Source: CAZSDP01 sp964605665 (GTDB lineage Bacteria; Planctomycetota; UBA8108; UBA1146). From it: 64,000 nt of DNA. Location: contig CAZSDP010000010.1 in assembly GCA_964605665.1 (NCBI GenBank), positions 62,001-126,000 on the forward strand, in the 5' to 3' direction. The notes beneath the pieces were generated by a model. The model saw only the letters and a program-made list of their open reading frames with translations. It was not told the DNA's origin and ran no database searches. Positions 1-9,017 of the stretch are shown piece by piece (within the stretch, counting starts at the first letter, position 1; every line of letters begins with the position of its first letter). Position numbers and translations under genes: made by a program.

Positions 1-621
1 ATCTCGTTCGATGAACTCCCGTACTTCTCGTCCTCGTTCCCCGACGAGACCGATCACGCACACGGGAGCTTCACTTCTGTTCGCCAGCATTCCTAAGATG
101 GTCGATTTTCCGACACCACTACCGGCAAAAATTCCCATCCGTTGACCTTTTCCGCAGGTCAACAATGCATCGATCGCTCTGACACCAGTGCCGATCGGCT
201 CTTGAATCCGCTGTCTCAAGAGCGGGGAAACGGGAGTTCCGTCCGCCGGCACACGGGCCTGGGGGCGAATCTCTTCAAGGCCGTCGATCGGATCACCACG
301 GCCATCGATGACGCGTCCCAGTAGGTCGGTCGAGACCGGGACATCTTGGCGCGCACCTTCGTAAACCACCGGATCCCCTGGAGCGACGCCATCGAGGCGT
401 CCAAAGGGCAGCAACAGAGTGCGACCATCTCGGAAGCCAACAACTTCCGCGTCGACATCGCGCTCTGAGTCTTGGCCCAGGACAATCCGACATGCCCCAC
501 CGACCGGCAATGGGAGGCCTTCCGCTTCGGCAACGAGACCGACAACACGACGAACCCGTCCGACGATTCGGACTGGATCTTGATCGCGTACCGTTTCGAT
601 CGCCTGACGGAAGATATTCAT
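1..621 (-). CDS. fliI: Flagellar export ATPase FliI (N-terminal part)
   Basis: The 207 codons present give the N-terminal beta-barrel domain and the start of the ATPase core of the flagellar type III export ATPase. This enzyme energises unfolding and export of flagellar subunits at the cytoplasmic face of the basal body. The Walker A loop GSGVGKST lies near residue 170 and is followed by VIGLVGERGREV, typical of FliI/YscN. The N-terminus reads MNIFRQAIETV. The ATG overlaps the fliH stop in an ATGA arrangement, so translation is probably coupled. The gene runs off the left edge, so the catalytic Glu, arginine finger and C-terminus are not visible. FliI rather than a virulence ATPase is chosen because fliH, fliG and fliF lie directly upstream. 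Confidence 0.95.
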   Translation of the reverse strand, partial: MNIFRQAIETVRDQDPVRIVGRVRRVVGLVAEAEGLPLPVGGACRIVLGQDSERDVDAEVVGFRDGRTLLLPFGRLDGVAPGDPVVYEGARQDVPVSTDLLGRVIDGRGDPIDGLEEIRPQARVPADGTPVSPLLRQRIQEPIGTGVRAIDALLTCGKGQRMGIFAGSGVGKSTILGMLANRSEAPVCVIGLVGERGREVREFIERD

Positions 622-1610
622 CCGGTCACCTCAGGCTCTCCGGCGAATTCTTCTTCAGTTGAGAATGCGGACGAACCGCTTTGACTCGAGTGGCTTCCGA
701 GCAAGCGCTCCTCGATCAAACTGAATTGTGTTTCAATGCTTTGGTCAACGGTCCCGCAAACGGCTCGAACTATGCAACCGCCCCTTTCGAGGTCGGTTTT
801 TTCGACGATCTCGATCGAGTCCTGCGCGGAGACCTTGCCGTAAATCTCAGAGAGATACTCTTCTGCGGCGAGTCGGTCTTTCGGGTGGATCTCGATCTTC
901 AAGCCGTGTTGATTTTCAATGCGATCGATCGCCGCTCTGAGCACATCTCTGATCACACCCTCGGGAGATTCGACCTCACGACGTACGATACGGCGAGCCA
1001 TCGTCACGGCGAGTTCGAGAAGATCGCGATGAGCGCAATCTCGCAATTGGCGGCGCTCTTGATCAAATTCCTGAACAAGTGACTCCAAAGCAGGAACGAG
1101 TCCACCGGTGCTCTCACTGAGTTCCGACATCACTTCGTCATATGCTTTGGATCGTCCCTCAAGAAGACCTTTCTCGAGTCCTTCAGAATAGCCCTTTTGA
1201 AAGCCTTCATTTGAGGCTTGCTCAAAGCCTTCTCGTTCTCCGCGTTCACGTCCTTCTTGGTATGCACGGTCAACGGCTTCCTGCGATCGACGAGTCGTTT
1301 CGTTGACCCGATCTTCGATCTGCTTTCTTGCCGCTCTCATCGCTTCAGTAATCTGCTGTCGACTACGCTCAACTTGCGCTCGGAGACGCTCTTCAAACTC
1401 ATATGCAGCACCGCGCAAGTGCTCGATGCGCCCTTGGCTATTTCGAACCAAGGCTTCAGTGAGTTCTGAAATGTCCTCGAGTTGAAATCGTTGGTCGAGC
1501 AGCGCTCCCCGATCACTCGGTCGGATCACACGAGTGACGTCTTGACTAGAGACATCCACCGTTTCGTGGATCGGTTTCAGTTCATCAGAGGCTGATTGGT
1601 TAGACGACAA
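618..1610 (-). CDS. fliH: Flagellar assembly protein FliH
   Basis: Peripheral stalk and regulator of FliI in the flagellar export apparatus, about 330 residues. It has a charged N-terminal part, a long coiled coil, then the glycine-spaced repeat typical of FliH (GRERGEREGF, GFQKGYSEGLEKGLLEG). The C-terminal domain contains LAVTMARRIVRREV, as expected for FliH/YscL. I place the start at TTG 1610 because GGGGAGG sits 6 nt upstream. A GTG at 1628 would add 6 residues but has a poor ribosome site. The start overlaps the 3' end of fliG and the stop overlaps the fliI start. It is longer than most FliH (about 230 residues), mostly in the N-terminal coiled coil. The identification is firm; the start is less so. 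Confidence 0.88.
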   Translation of the reverse strand: MSSNQSASDELKPIHETVDVSSQDVTRVIRPSDRGALLDQRFQLEDISELTEALVRNSQGRIEHLRGAAYEFEERLRAQVERSRQQITEAMRAARKQIEDRVNETTRRSQEAVDRAYQEGRERGEREGFEQASNEGFQKGYSEGLEKGLLEGRSKAYDEVMSELSESTGGLVPALESLVQEFDQERRQLRDCAHRDLLELAVTMARRIVRREVESPEGVIRDVLRAAIDRIENQHGLKIEIHPKDRLAAEEYLSEIYGKVSAQDSIEIVEKTDLERGGCIVRAVCGTVDQSIETQFSLIEERLLGSHSSQSGSSAFSTEEEFAGEPEVTG

Positions 1611-2637
1611 GGTTCGCCTCCCCACCACGGCCCTGAATCACCACATCGCCGGCTTCTTCGAGTCGCCGCACAATTTCGACGATCTGAGACTGTGCCGCTT
1701 CCACATCCGAAATGCGGACTGGGCCCATGTACTGGATTTCCTCCTGGACCATTTCGGAAGCTCGCTTCGACATGTTCTTGAAGATCTTGTTCTTGAGTTC
1801 TTCGGAAGCGAGTTTGAGAGCCAGTGCCAGCGACTTGTTTTCGACTTCCTTCAGGACGCTCTGCATTCCTCTGTCCTCAACGAGGACCAGATCTTCGAAC
1901 ACGAACATCAGTTTCTTGATTTCTTCCGCGAGCTCGATCGACTCTTCTTCTATCGTCTCGAGAATTGCTCGCTCAGTACTGCGGTCGAGGACGTTGAGAA
2001 TCTCAGAGACGGTTTTTATCCCGCCGACCTCTTGCGTCTCTTCGAATGCAAGAGAGGCGAGGTACTTCTGTAAGCCAGCCTCGACTCTCTTGATTGCCTC
2101 TGGGCTGGTGTGACCAAGCGTTGCGATTCTCTGGACGATGTCGACTTGGCGCTCGGGTGGAAGTCCGGTGAGAACCTCTGCTGCCTGGGCTGGAGGCATG
2201 TAAGAAAGAACGAGGGCGATCGTCTGGGGATGCTCTTCCTGTAGGAATGTGACCATCACCTCCGCCTCGGTATGCTCGAGGAAGTGAAACGGCATCGATT
2301 GCCGTTGCGCTTCGAGCAATCGGACGAGTCGATCTGCCTTCTTTCGAGGCAGTGAACTCCGAATCAGACTGATGGCGTTGTCGTATCCACCCTCTCGCAG
2401 CATCTGCTGCACCATCGCCACGTCTTTGAACTCTTCCAGCACCCCGACAACTTCATCTTTGTCGATCAGGCCAAGTGCGGCGATCTCTTGGGCGATACGT
2501 TCCATGTCTTCCTCGGGGAGAGATTGGAAGATCTTTCCGCTCGTTTCCGACTCCAAGGTGATCAACATGATGGCTGCTTTGCGATACCCAGAGGTTTCCT
2601 TCGCCTCGTCATTGATCGAATCGGGTAATGAGCTCAT
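1600..2637 (-). CDS. fliG: Flagellar motor switch protein FliG
   Basis: Rotor protein of the C-ring that joins FliF to FliM/FliN and contacts the stator for torque. The 345-residue protein has the N-terminal FliF-binding domain (SGYRKAAIMLITLESETSG), the EHPQTIALVLSYM middle-domain signature and a C-terminal torque domain with charged helices (LMFVFEDLVLVEDRGMQSVL) ending in an ARM-like segment. The start is ATG 2637 (MSSLPDSIND), which overlaps the fliF stop as ATGA; an upstream in-frame start would only extend it into fliF. Length and motifs are normal for the family. Confidence 0.96.
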   Translation of the reverse strand: MSSLPDSINDEAKETSGYRKAAIMLITLESETSGKIFQSLPEEDMERIAQEIAALGLIDKDEVVGVLEEFKDVAMVQQMLREGGYDNAISLIRSSLPRKKADRLVRLLEAQRQSMPFHFLEHTEAEVMVTFLQEEHPQTIALVLSYMPPAQAAEVLTGLPPERQVDIVQRIATLGHTSPEAIKRVEAGLQKYLASLAFEETQEVGGIKTVSEILNVLDRSTERAILETIEEESIELAEEIKKLMFVFEDLVLVEDRGMQSVLKEVENKSLALALKLASEELKNKIFKNMSKRASEMVQEEIQYMGPVRISDVEAAQSQIVEIVRRLEEAGDVVIQGRGGEANLVV

Positions 2638-4355
2638 GAGCGTTCTCCCTCCGACCGTGAGTTCGCGAGCCATTGCCGGATCACGACGGAGGCGACCTCA
2701 GAATTTTCTTGGGCAAAGCGGGTTACCTCTTCGACCAACTCCAATGAACCTTGGTCTTCTTCTGATGGGGCCCATAAGTCTTGATGACTCTCCACCGCTC
2801 GGCCGAGAGAGTCCGATGCCGTTTCTGCTTCGGCTTCGGCCGCGATTTTCTCTTCCCGCCGAATGAGAAATGCCTCGAGTTCGGCAACTGGGTCGGGGAG
2901 TTCTTCCGCGACCGGCACTCCAGATCGTGCGGCCCTCAGCAGGAAATAGCCGCCGACCAAGGCGAAGAGTAGAAGGGCTATACTGGTCGAGTGGTCTCCT
3001 GCCCAAACCAGGGCTGAGTTGCGAGGCTCAGAGAACAGCGCTTGTCCCTCTTCGCGTGGGCCCGTTCCGATGTGAACACTTGCCCGCACTCGGTCTGATT
3101 GCAGGCTCGAGGCGTCGACGAGCTTCTGCTCCCACTCTCGCGCATATCTCTGCAGCTCTGTCTCGAGCTTTTCTTTGGTCAGCTGAGTTTCAAAGGACTC
3201 TTCGTTTTCACCTGCGATGATCTTCTCTTCGGTCCGCAGCACATTGACAACGGTCTCTAGGTCGAGCGAAAGCGAAATCGCGACCTCTTCAATCTCTCCG
3301 GCAGGAACTGCTGTTCGAACCTCTTTGGTCCCGTAGTCGACCGTGAACTCTTTCTCTTTCAGGCTGTAACCATCAGAGTTGGTCCCATTCGCGGAATCAC
3401 CTTCCCCCAACTTTGCCACGTTCGGCTTGAGACCAGGTGCTCGAGCGGACTGCTTGTTTTCCGCTTCTTCTTTCGTCTCGCGTTCAAGGAGACTCACGGT
3501 CAGATTGGGATCAACAGTACGCTCCAGCTCTTCGCTCGATCGCCGACTCAGACGCACATCCACCAGAACAGTGAATGCACCGATAGGAAATGTCTGCTCG
3601 AGAAAATCGCTGATCTTCGCCCGCATCCGCAATTCGGGGTTCTCTTCAACCCCGAGGAGTGTTGCAGCAGCAGAGAGGTCGTACTTGTTGAGCCGATGGT
3701 CCGTGACGGTGACCTTCGAGATGTTCAAGCCCAGAGCAGCTGCGACGTACTGGCCGGCAACTCGAGCACGCTTCGGAGGAAGTCTTTTGGGAGCTGGGAA
3801 TTCAGTGGGATCAAGGGTGAGCTGCACCGAGGCGGATCCCCCGATGTTTCGACCCAAGACTGTATTCCTGTTCTTTGGTGGAGTGAAGTGAACGGTTGCC
3901 GCTGCGATGCCTTCCGATCGCGCGAGCGCGTCTTCAAGACTTCGCAAGTTCGAAATGTTCATACGATCGACACGAGACCGACGTGTTTCTTGGAATGAAA
4001 CAGCATCATCAACCCATGCATAGTGATCTGTGCGCTTGCCTTCGGCATGCAGCAATCGAGCTTCTAACGTAATGAAGTCGAGCTCATTTCTTGGTACTCG
4101 TACACCACTCGTGCTCAACTCGTGAGGGATGCGCTGCTCTGTGAGCCAACTCGTAAAAGCGACTTGTTGTTCAGCAGCCGCGGTTGGGAACAACACCATC
4201 TCCTCCGTCGAGTTGCTGCTGAGAGTCAGCATCCCGAGTGCGACGAAAAGGGAAGCACCAAGAAGCGCTAAACTCAGTCGTTGAGGTCGGCTGAGTTTCT
4301 CGAGCGTCTCTCTGACTGGACCGATCCACCGATCCTGCCACTTCTTCCCGTCCAT
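2634..4355 (-). CDS. fliF: Flagellar MS-ring protein FliF
   Basis: Forms the MS ring in the inner membrane, the platform on which the export gate, rod and C-ring assemble. About 573 residues. A transmembrane helix lies near residues 30-50 (LALLGASLFVALGMLTL). The ring-building domains follow (VPRNELDFITLEARLLHAEG, then NISNLRSLEDALARSEG). A second helix near residues 460-480 (STSIALLLFALVGGYFLL) precedes the cytoplasmic FliG-binding tail (FAQENSEVASVVIRQWL). The start chosen is ATG 4355, preceded by GGAGAGGG; a TTG seven codons upstream is less likely. The stop overlaps the fliG start. Confidence 0.95.
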   Translation of the reverse strand: MDGKKWQDRWIGPVRETLEKLSRPQRLSLALLGASLFVALGMLTLSSNSTEEMVLFPTAAAEQQVAFTSWLTEQRIPHELSTSGVRVPRNELDFITLEARLLHAEGKRTDHYAWVDDAVSFQETRRSRVDRMNISNLRSLEDALARSEGIAAATVHFTPPKNRNTVLGRNIGGSASVQLTLDPTEFPAPKRLPPKRARVAGQYVAAALGLNISKVTVTDHRLNKYDLSAAATLLGVEENPELRMRAKISDFLEQTFPIGAFTVLVDVRLSRRSSEELERTVDPNLTVSLLERETKEEAENKQSARAPGLKPNVAKLGEGDSANGTNSDGYSLKEKEFTVDYGTKEVRTAVPAGEIEEVAISLSLDLETVVNVLRTEEKIIAGENEESFETQLTKEKLETELQRYAREWEQKLVDASSLQSDRVRASVHIGTGPREEGQALFSEPRNSALVWAGDHSTSIALLLFALVGGYFLLRAARSGVPVAEELPDPVAELEAFLIRREEKIAAEAEAETASDSLGRAVESHQDLWAPSEEDQGSLELVEEVTRFAQENSEVASVVIRQWLANSRSEGERS

Positions 4356-4417
4356 GGTTCCCTCTCCAGTACTCAAACTCTCCGTGCTTGAGCTTTCGCG
4401 AATCAGGTCAGTTCAAA

Positions 4418-4735
4418 TCACACTCTGAGACGGTTGATCTCCTCGTACGCGTCGATCAGCTTGTTTCTCACCGCGAGCAGTGCTCGAAATGCGAGATCAG
4501 CTTTCTCGACCTGCTGAACCACCTCGGAAACATTCTGTGTCTTACCGAGAGTCAACTCTCGAATCGCAGCATCGGCCTGCTGCTGGAGGTCATTCACCTC
4601 CTGGATCGAATTCCGTAAAATGTCTGCAAATGAAGCCCCACCGCTTTCCTGCGTCCCTCCGGATCCGGGGGTCGTTGGAAAGTTCGGCCTTAACGGGCCA
4701 ACTCCAGGTAGTGAATTCGGTCCTTGCAGTGACAT
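4418..4735 (-). CDS. fliE: Flagellar hook-basal body protein FliE
   Basis: Small adapter joining the MS ring to the proximal rod, and the first rod subunit exported. The 105-residue protein has a flexible Gly/Pro-rich N-terminus and the conserved helical part (SFADILRNSIQEVNDLQQQA, LTLGKTQNVSEVVQQVEKAD, FRALLAVRNKLIDAYEEI). Length matches the family. It lies between flgC and fliF, the usual position. Confidence 0.93.
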   Translation of the reverse strand: MSLQGPNSLPGVGPLRPNFPTTPGSGGTQESGGASFADILRNSIQEVNDLQQQADAAIRELTLGKTQNVSEVVQQVEKADLAFRALLAVRNKLIDAYEEINRLRV

Positions 4736-4772
4736 GTCTCCACAATCTTGTCAGGTCGGCACACTCTGGTGA

Positions 4773-5168
4773 CTACGCCAAGAGGCGTAACGTCGAACTA
4801 AACATGTTCTTCGTCACCTCCATCGCGGTGACGTTTGCTTCGTAGGAACGGTTCGCCATCATCATGTCGACCATTTCTTGGATCACTTGCACGTTCGGGT
4901 ACTTCACGTTGCCGTCGGCATCAGCAAGGGGATTGTTGGGGTCCAACTCAATTCGAAATGGACTCGGATCCTCCATGACTCCCGCGACCTTTACGGCACT
5001 CGCTCCACCGACAGTGTTCACGGTGAAGATTGGTTCACGTCGCCGGTACGGAACATTTTCACCGTCTTTTTCAATGGTGTTTGCGTTCGCGATATTCTCA
5101 GCAATGGTATTCATCCACAGCCGATGGGCTTCTAGACCGGACGCACTGATCTCTAGATTGCCAAGCAT
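4773..5168 (-). CDS. flgC: Flagellar basal-body rod protein FlgC
   Basis: Proximal rod subunit exported by the flagellar type III system. The 131-residue protein has the rod signature at the N-terminus (ASGLEAHRLWMNTIAENIAN) and the conserved C-terminal helix (YPNVQVIQEMVDMMMANRSY, ANVTAMEVTKNMF). The start follows flgB by 14 nt, in the normal flgB-flgC-fliE order. Confidence 0.95.
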   Translation of the reverse strand: MLGNLEISASGLEAHRLWMNTIAENIANANTIEKDGENVPYRRREPIFTVNTVGGASAVKVAGVMEDPSPFRIELDPNNPLADADGNVKYPNVQVIQEMVDMMMANRSYEANVTAMEVTKNMFSSTLRLLA

Positions 5169-5182
5169 TCTCTACCTCGCTC

Positions 5183-5629
5183 CTAGCCTTCTTCAGGTCG
5201 TTCGGTAATGGCTGCTCGAAGTTGCCGGAGGCCCTTCCTGAGAAGCGCTGAATAAGCGGAGTACTTACCAGCGTTCTGAGCAAGGAGAGCCATCTCACGT
5301 TCGATCGCGACGTCATTTCCGTCATGTCGCAATGGCCCTCGCCCCATCGCGCTGAACGCAAAGGAACCACGTGAACCCGAGCTCCACTGGCGACTGTTCA
5401 AGTCGAGCTTTGAGATCGGAGCCCCATGCCCAGATCTTTGCGCTTCAAAGCTCTTCTCGAGCATGCTTTGAAACTTGCTCACATTGAGGTCGGACCTTCG
5501 GTAGCCAGGCGTGTCGACGTTGGCGACATTCGAAAGCAACTTCTGGTGACGAGCTGCGGTGAAGTTCACCGACTGCTCGAGACCGGGAAGTACTCCACTT
5601 TCGAAGATCGATCCGAAGATCCCGCTCAT
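5183..5629 (-). CDS. flgB: Flagellar basal-body rod protein FlgB
   Basis: Proximal rod subunit, 148 residues from ATG 5629 (MSGIFGSIFESG). This start has AAGGAG 5 nt upstream; the longer open frame up to 5743 runs into the promoter region and lacks family similarity. The rod motif is LLSNVANVDTPGYRRSDLNV, and the C-terminal helix carries GNDVAIEREMALLAQNAGKY. First gene of the basal-body operon, behind a probable sigma-54 promoter at 5693-5708. Confidence 0.94.
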   Translation of the reverse strand: MSGIFGSIFESGVLPGLEQSVNFTAARHQKLLSNVANVDTPGYRRSDLNVSKFQSMLEKSFEAQRSGHGAPISKLDLNSRQWSSGSRGSFAFSAMGRGPLRHDGNDVAIEREMALLAQNAGKYSAYSALLRKGLRQLRAAITERPEEG

Positions 5630-5692
5630 GACGACTCCTTCTTGCGACGTGCCAAGTTCCTGCCCCTTCGGGCTTGGACCACGGCCGCAAAT

Positions 5693-5708
5693 TGCACGGG
5701 AGGTGCCA
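5693..5708 (-). promoter_or_regulatory. Sigma-54 promoter of the flgB operon
   Basis: On the minus strand the sequence reads TGGCACCTCCCGTGCA. This keeps the essential GG and GC dinucleotides 10 nt apart and the TGGCAC -24 element; the -12 element is GTGC instead of the ideal TTGC. Transcription would start near 5680, about 50 nt before the flgB ATG. The gene just upstream encodes a sigma-54 activator, which supports the call. Confidence 0.65.
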
Positions 5709-5858
5709 CTTTTGGACTCGGAGCACAAATCGACGCCTCCCAAGTCGTAACTCTGCGTAATGGCATAGCTTGAGGAACCGTCACTCCGCGCTCACGGAGA
5801 GTGCTCAAGGGAGCATCGCAGCGGCAAAAACCGCCCCTAGAGGCAGATGCGGCCGAGT

Positions 5859-7235
5859 TCATGAAGCCACCGCTTTCTCTCCTCGCTCCACCTTCAAACC
5901 CCATTTCTTGATCTTGTCTCGTAGCGTTCGAACCCCAATTCCAAGGCTCTCTGCCGTCCGGCGTTGATGCCCTCCGAACTGACGCAAGGTGTCCTCGATG
6001 TGGAGACGCTCGACGTCTTCAAGAGCCAACCCACGAAGAGCCTCCACGTCGCTACCAGTGACGTGCCTCGGTGCACCCGCTTCACTGAGACCCTCGATCT
6101 CCAAGGTGTCCCCCGTCGACAGCAACACTGATCTCTCGACGAGATTCTCGAGCTCTCTCACATTGCCGGGCCAGTGGTAAGCGAGAAGCTCGTTCAGGGT
6201 GCTCTGCTCCAATTTGCGTTGCGGTCGCCCCGTCGCTCTCTCCGAGCGTGTTTGGAAGGTCTCGGTGAGATGTGGGATGTCCTCCTTGCGTTCCCGCAAT
6301 GGGGGAATCTCTATCGGGACGATATTCAGGCGGAAGAAGAGATCTTCTCGAAATCGACCTTCTTTGACTTCTGTGGTGAGATCGCGATTCGTGGTTGCGA
6401 GAACCCGAACATTGCATCGAATCGTCTTCTCTGAACCGACGCGTTCAAATTCCCGTTCTTGTAGAACTCGAAGTAGTTTCGCTTGGAGTGTCGAATCGAT
6501 TTCAGAGACTTCGTCGAGAAGGAGTGTTCCGCCCTCAGCTAACTCGAAGCGACCAGCTCGACGACGGTCTGCACCGGTGAATGCACCCTTCTCGTGACCG
6601 AAAAGCTCGCTCTCGAGTAGTCCGGCGGAGAGCGCAGCGCAATTCACCGTGATAAATGGTCGTTCTGCACGTCGACTCGAGTAGTGAATCTCACGAGCGA
6701 CCAGTTCCTTACCGGTTCCCGTCTCCCCTCGAATCAACACGGTGGTGTCGGTGTCTGCGACGGCAGCAATTCGATCACGCACCGCAACCATCGGAGCTGA
6801 AGATCCGAGCAGCGGGCGTTCTCTGCGCCGGGTGCGCAGTTCCCGATGGAGAGCTTCGTTCTCTCCCATCAATCGGCGATGCTCGATCGCCTTGGTCACC
6901 AGAAGTCCAAGTTCTTCTTCGCCAAATGGTTTGAGGATGTAATCGAAAGCACCGCGCTTCATCGCGCTCACAGCGGTTTCCACAGTTCCGTGAGCTGTAA
7001 TCACGATGACGGGAAGGCGTGGGTCGATCTGGCGAGCACGTTCGAGGAACTCTAGACCGGAAACCTTCGGCATCTTCAGATCGGTGATCGCGATGTCGAA
7101 AGACTGCCGGTCGAGCTGCTCCAACGCGATCTCAGCTCCCTCACAGGGGACAACTTCGTAACCAGCTCCGACCAGAGCATCGTTGAGCGAGCCTCGCATG
7201 AACCGATCATCATCTACCACCAAGATGCGGGACAT
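5859..7235 (-). CDS. Sigma-54-dependent response regulator, flagellar (FlgR/FleR-like)
   Basis: NtrC-type transcription activator of about 458 residues. The receiver domain (residues 1-120) has the acidic pocket VVDDDRF, the phospho-acceptor Asp in ITDLKMP and the Lys in ILKPFG. The AAA+ domain has Walker A GETGTGKE and the sigma-54 contact loop GAFTGA near residue 217, so it should activate RNA polymerase with sigma-54. The arginine-rich region and WPGNVRELENLVERS follow. A FIS-type helix-turn-helix ends the protein (QRRTAESLGIGVRTLRDKIK). The start is ATG 7235, with AAGGAGGG upstream, and it overlaps the kinase TGA by one base, so the two are co-translated. Position before the flgB promoter suggests control of basal-body genes. 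The symbol is left open because FlgR and FleR cannot be told apart. Confidence 0.9.
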   Translation of the reverse strand: MSRILVVDDDRFMRGSLNDALVGAGYEVVPCEGAEIALEQLDRQSFDIAITDLKMPKVSGLEFLERARQIDPRLPVIVITAHGTVETAVSAMKRGAFDYILKPFGEEELGLLVTKAIEHRRLMGENEALHRELRTRRRERPLLGSSAPMVAVRDRIAAVADTDTTVLIRGETGTGKELVAREIHYSSRRAERPFITVNCAALSAGLLESELFGHEKGAFTGADRRRAGRFELAEGGTLLLDEVSEIDSTLQAKLLRVLQEREFERVGSEKTIRCNVRVLATTNRDLTTEVKEGRFREDLFFRLNIVPIEIPPLRERKEDIPHLTETFQTRSERATGRPQRKLEQSTLNELLAYHWPGNVRELENLVERSVLLSTGDTLEIEGLSEAGAPRHVTGSDVEALRGLALEDVERLHIEDTLRQFGGHQRRTAESLGIGVRTLRDKIKKWGLKVERGEKAVAS

Positions 7236-8212
7236 CACTGACCCTCCTTATTCGAGGCTTCATAGGCTAATTGAGGCTCCGAGCCATTCTCGGCACTGGG
7301 CTCCTTTGGCAACTCGATGCGAAAGCAAGCACCGTCAAATTGTTCTGCTGTGGACCACCGATCGCTCACCACGGAGATCTCTCCCTCGTGTGCTTCGACG
7401 CGGCTATGAACGATGGCGAGCCCAAGTCCTGTGCCTTCTTCGCGCAGGCTGTGGAATGGATGGAAGATCCGCTCTTCTTCACCCGGTGGGATACCTGGCC
7501 CTCGATCAGTGATCTCGATCCAGAGCTTTGCTCCCCGCTCTCCCCAACTGATGGCGAGGTGAGGACCTGGACCGTTGAAGGCCCCGCTGGTCGCCATCAC
7601 CTTTCTCGCATTGTCGAGGAGATTGACGAGAACCTGAGTGAAGGCGTGGCGATCGACCGTGACCATCAAGTCAGGATCGCCGGTGCATTCAACTTCCGGC
7701 TGATGCCCTTCCACCCCACCGAACGCGATCTCTCTCGCGGACGCGATCAGATCGGTGATCGATAACTCGGTCTTCTCTACTGGCTGGTCGCGGGTAAAGG
7801 TGAGGAGATCCTCGACGATGTGATCGAGGTGATGCACCGCGCGGTCGATGCGATCGAGACGCTCACCTGGCGCATCGAGAGTTCGACGGAGAGAGTCGAT
7901 GGTGAGACGAATCCCGCCGAGTGGATTGCGAAACTCATGGGCGACCCCGGCCGCCACTCTTCCGAGCGCTTCCAATCGCTTCTTACGCTCGAGTTCACGG
8001 TTCTTCTCGGCGAGTTCTTGGCGGACCCCGGCAAGCTGCGCCCGCAGCGTGTCATGGGAAGCAACCAAGCGAGCGGTCACGCCCTTGTACTCATCCAGAA
8101 GACGACGCACCTCCTCCCCTTCCGCATCAGCGGGGGAAGTTGCGTTCACACGGCTGGTTTCGACCAATCCGAGCGCTTCCTCTCTCGACGAACCGGGGCG
8201 TACCGGAGTCAT
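7235..8212 (-). CDS. Cytoplasmic sensor histidine kinase (FlgS/FleS-like)
   Basis: Cognate kinase of the next gene. About 325 residues without membrane segments. An N-terminal coiled coil (residues 35-80) leads to the H-box GVAHEFRNPLGG with His near residue 92. The ATPase domain then shows the N-box VNLLDNARKV, the G1 box ITDRGPGIPPG and the G2 box GTGLGLAIV. The lack of a transmembrane sensor fits flagellar kinases that read export-apparatus or MS-ring assembly from the cytoplasm. The start is uncertain: ATG 8212 has no clear ribosome site and lies next to an AT-rich leader. Confidence 0.88.
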   Translation of the reverse strand: MTPVRPGSSREEALGLVETSRVNATSPADAEGEEVRRLLDEYKGVTARLVASHDTLRAQLAGVRQELAEKNRELERKKRLEALGRVAAGVAHEFRNPLGGIRLTIDSLRRTLDAPGERLDRIDRAVHHLDHIVEDLLTFTRDQPVEKTELSITDLIASAREIAFGGVEGHQPEVECTGDPDLMVTVDRHAFTQVLVNLLDNARKVMATSGAFNGPGPHLAISWGERGAKLWIEITDRGPGIPPGEEERIFHPFHSLREEGTGLGLAIVHSRVEAHEGEISVVSDRWSTAEQFDGACFRIELPKEPSAENGSEPQLAYEASNKEGQ

Positions 8213-8215
8213 CAA

Positions 8216-8425
8216 GAGACGACCATAACTTGCAATTTATAAAATGTAAACTACAGAACCGGCAGAAATCGCCGGTCGCTGCCTAAAATCATAAATTAAA
8301 GCTATTTAGGACTTCCGCTCACCGGGACGCCTCAAGGCGAGCAAGAGGGAGCCAATCACGACATAAGCACTGAGGGAAAAAAGACTTAAGACTGAAATCT
8401 GGAGGTCGTCCGTACCGAATGCACT
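8216..8425. promoter_or_regulatory. AT-rich gap between fliN and the flagellar kinase
   Basis: This 210-bp gap is clearly more AT-rich than its surroundings (for example 8231-8250 and 8287-8310). It probably holds the promoter or leader for the kinase-regulator pair. A short inverted repeat lies at 8258-8276. I see no match to sigma-54 or sigma-28 promoters; on the minus strand a weak TTTACA / TTATGG pair, 16 nt apart, is the best sigma-70-like candidate. Confidence 0.3.
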
Positions 8426-8749
8426 CTATATCAGAGAGTGAACCACCTTCTCTGGAGAGTAATTGCGGAGATGGAGCCCGAAGTGATCACCCACCTTGAT
8501 CGTCTTACCCGACCCCACTTCGACGTTGTTCACTCGCAAGGAGATCGGGTCGGAGTTGTGCTTCGGAAAGACGATTACGCTGTCCACATCGAGGTCGATG
8601 ATCTCTCCGAGAGAGATCTCCTTCTCCGCCAATATCGCAATCAACGGTAACTCGACGTCGAGGAGCGTTTCCAAGTTCTTGCGAACAGTCTGAGCACGTT
8701 GGGCTGCTGACGTCTCTTCCTCGGGAAGAGTCTGGGGATCTTGGGACAT
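8426..8749 (-). CDS. fliN: Flagellar motor switch protein FliN
   Basis: C-ring subunit of the flagellar motor switch, 107 residues. It has a variable N-terminus and one SpoA/FliN domain: LETLLDVELPLIAILAEKEI, LGEIIDLDVDSVIVF, LRVNNVEVGSGKTIKVGDHF. The ribosome site is AGGAGGAACG before the ATG. It is on the same strand as the flagellar operon but separated from the two-component genes by a 210-bp AT-rich gap. The usual partner fliM is not next to it, and nothing flagellar lies upstream of it in the window. Confidence 0.9.
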   Translation of the reverse strand: MSQDPQTLPEEETSAAQRAQTVRKNLETLLDVELPLIAILAEKEISLGEIIDLDVDSVIVFPKHNSDPISLRVNNVEVGSGKTIKVGDHFGLHLRNYSPEKVVHSLI

Positions 8750-9017
8750 CGTTCCTCCTGCGTTGAGACCTCCGAGTCATCATCTTCCATCGGCTCCCCC
8801 TTCGACTCCCTGAAGGGTGAATTCGCACTCAGAAGCCTCACCGCCAGCGAGAATTGATCGATCTCCACCTCCCAGCATCTCGCAATTGGAGATACCGATC
8901 GATTGCATTCACTCCTCTAGAGCCCCAGAATCGGACGGTCGTACAGAGCCCCTCGTGGTGGGCCGAGGCTGGGAACAGCCTAATTGGGACGACTTCTCTT
9001 GACGGGAGGAATTGATC

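Noticed and set aside
5626..5904. Minus-strand open frame between the sigma-54 activator and flgB
   Set aside because: It overlaps the activator's end and the sigma-54 promoter, and its Arg/Ser-rich product resembles no protein.
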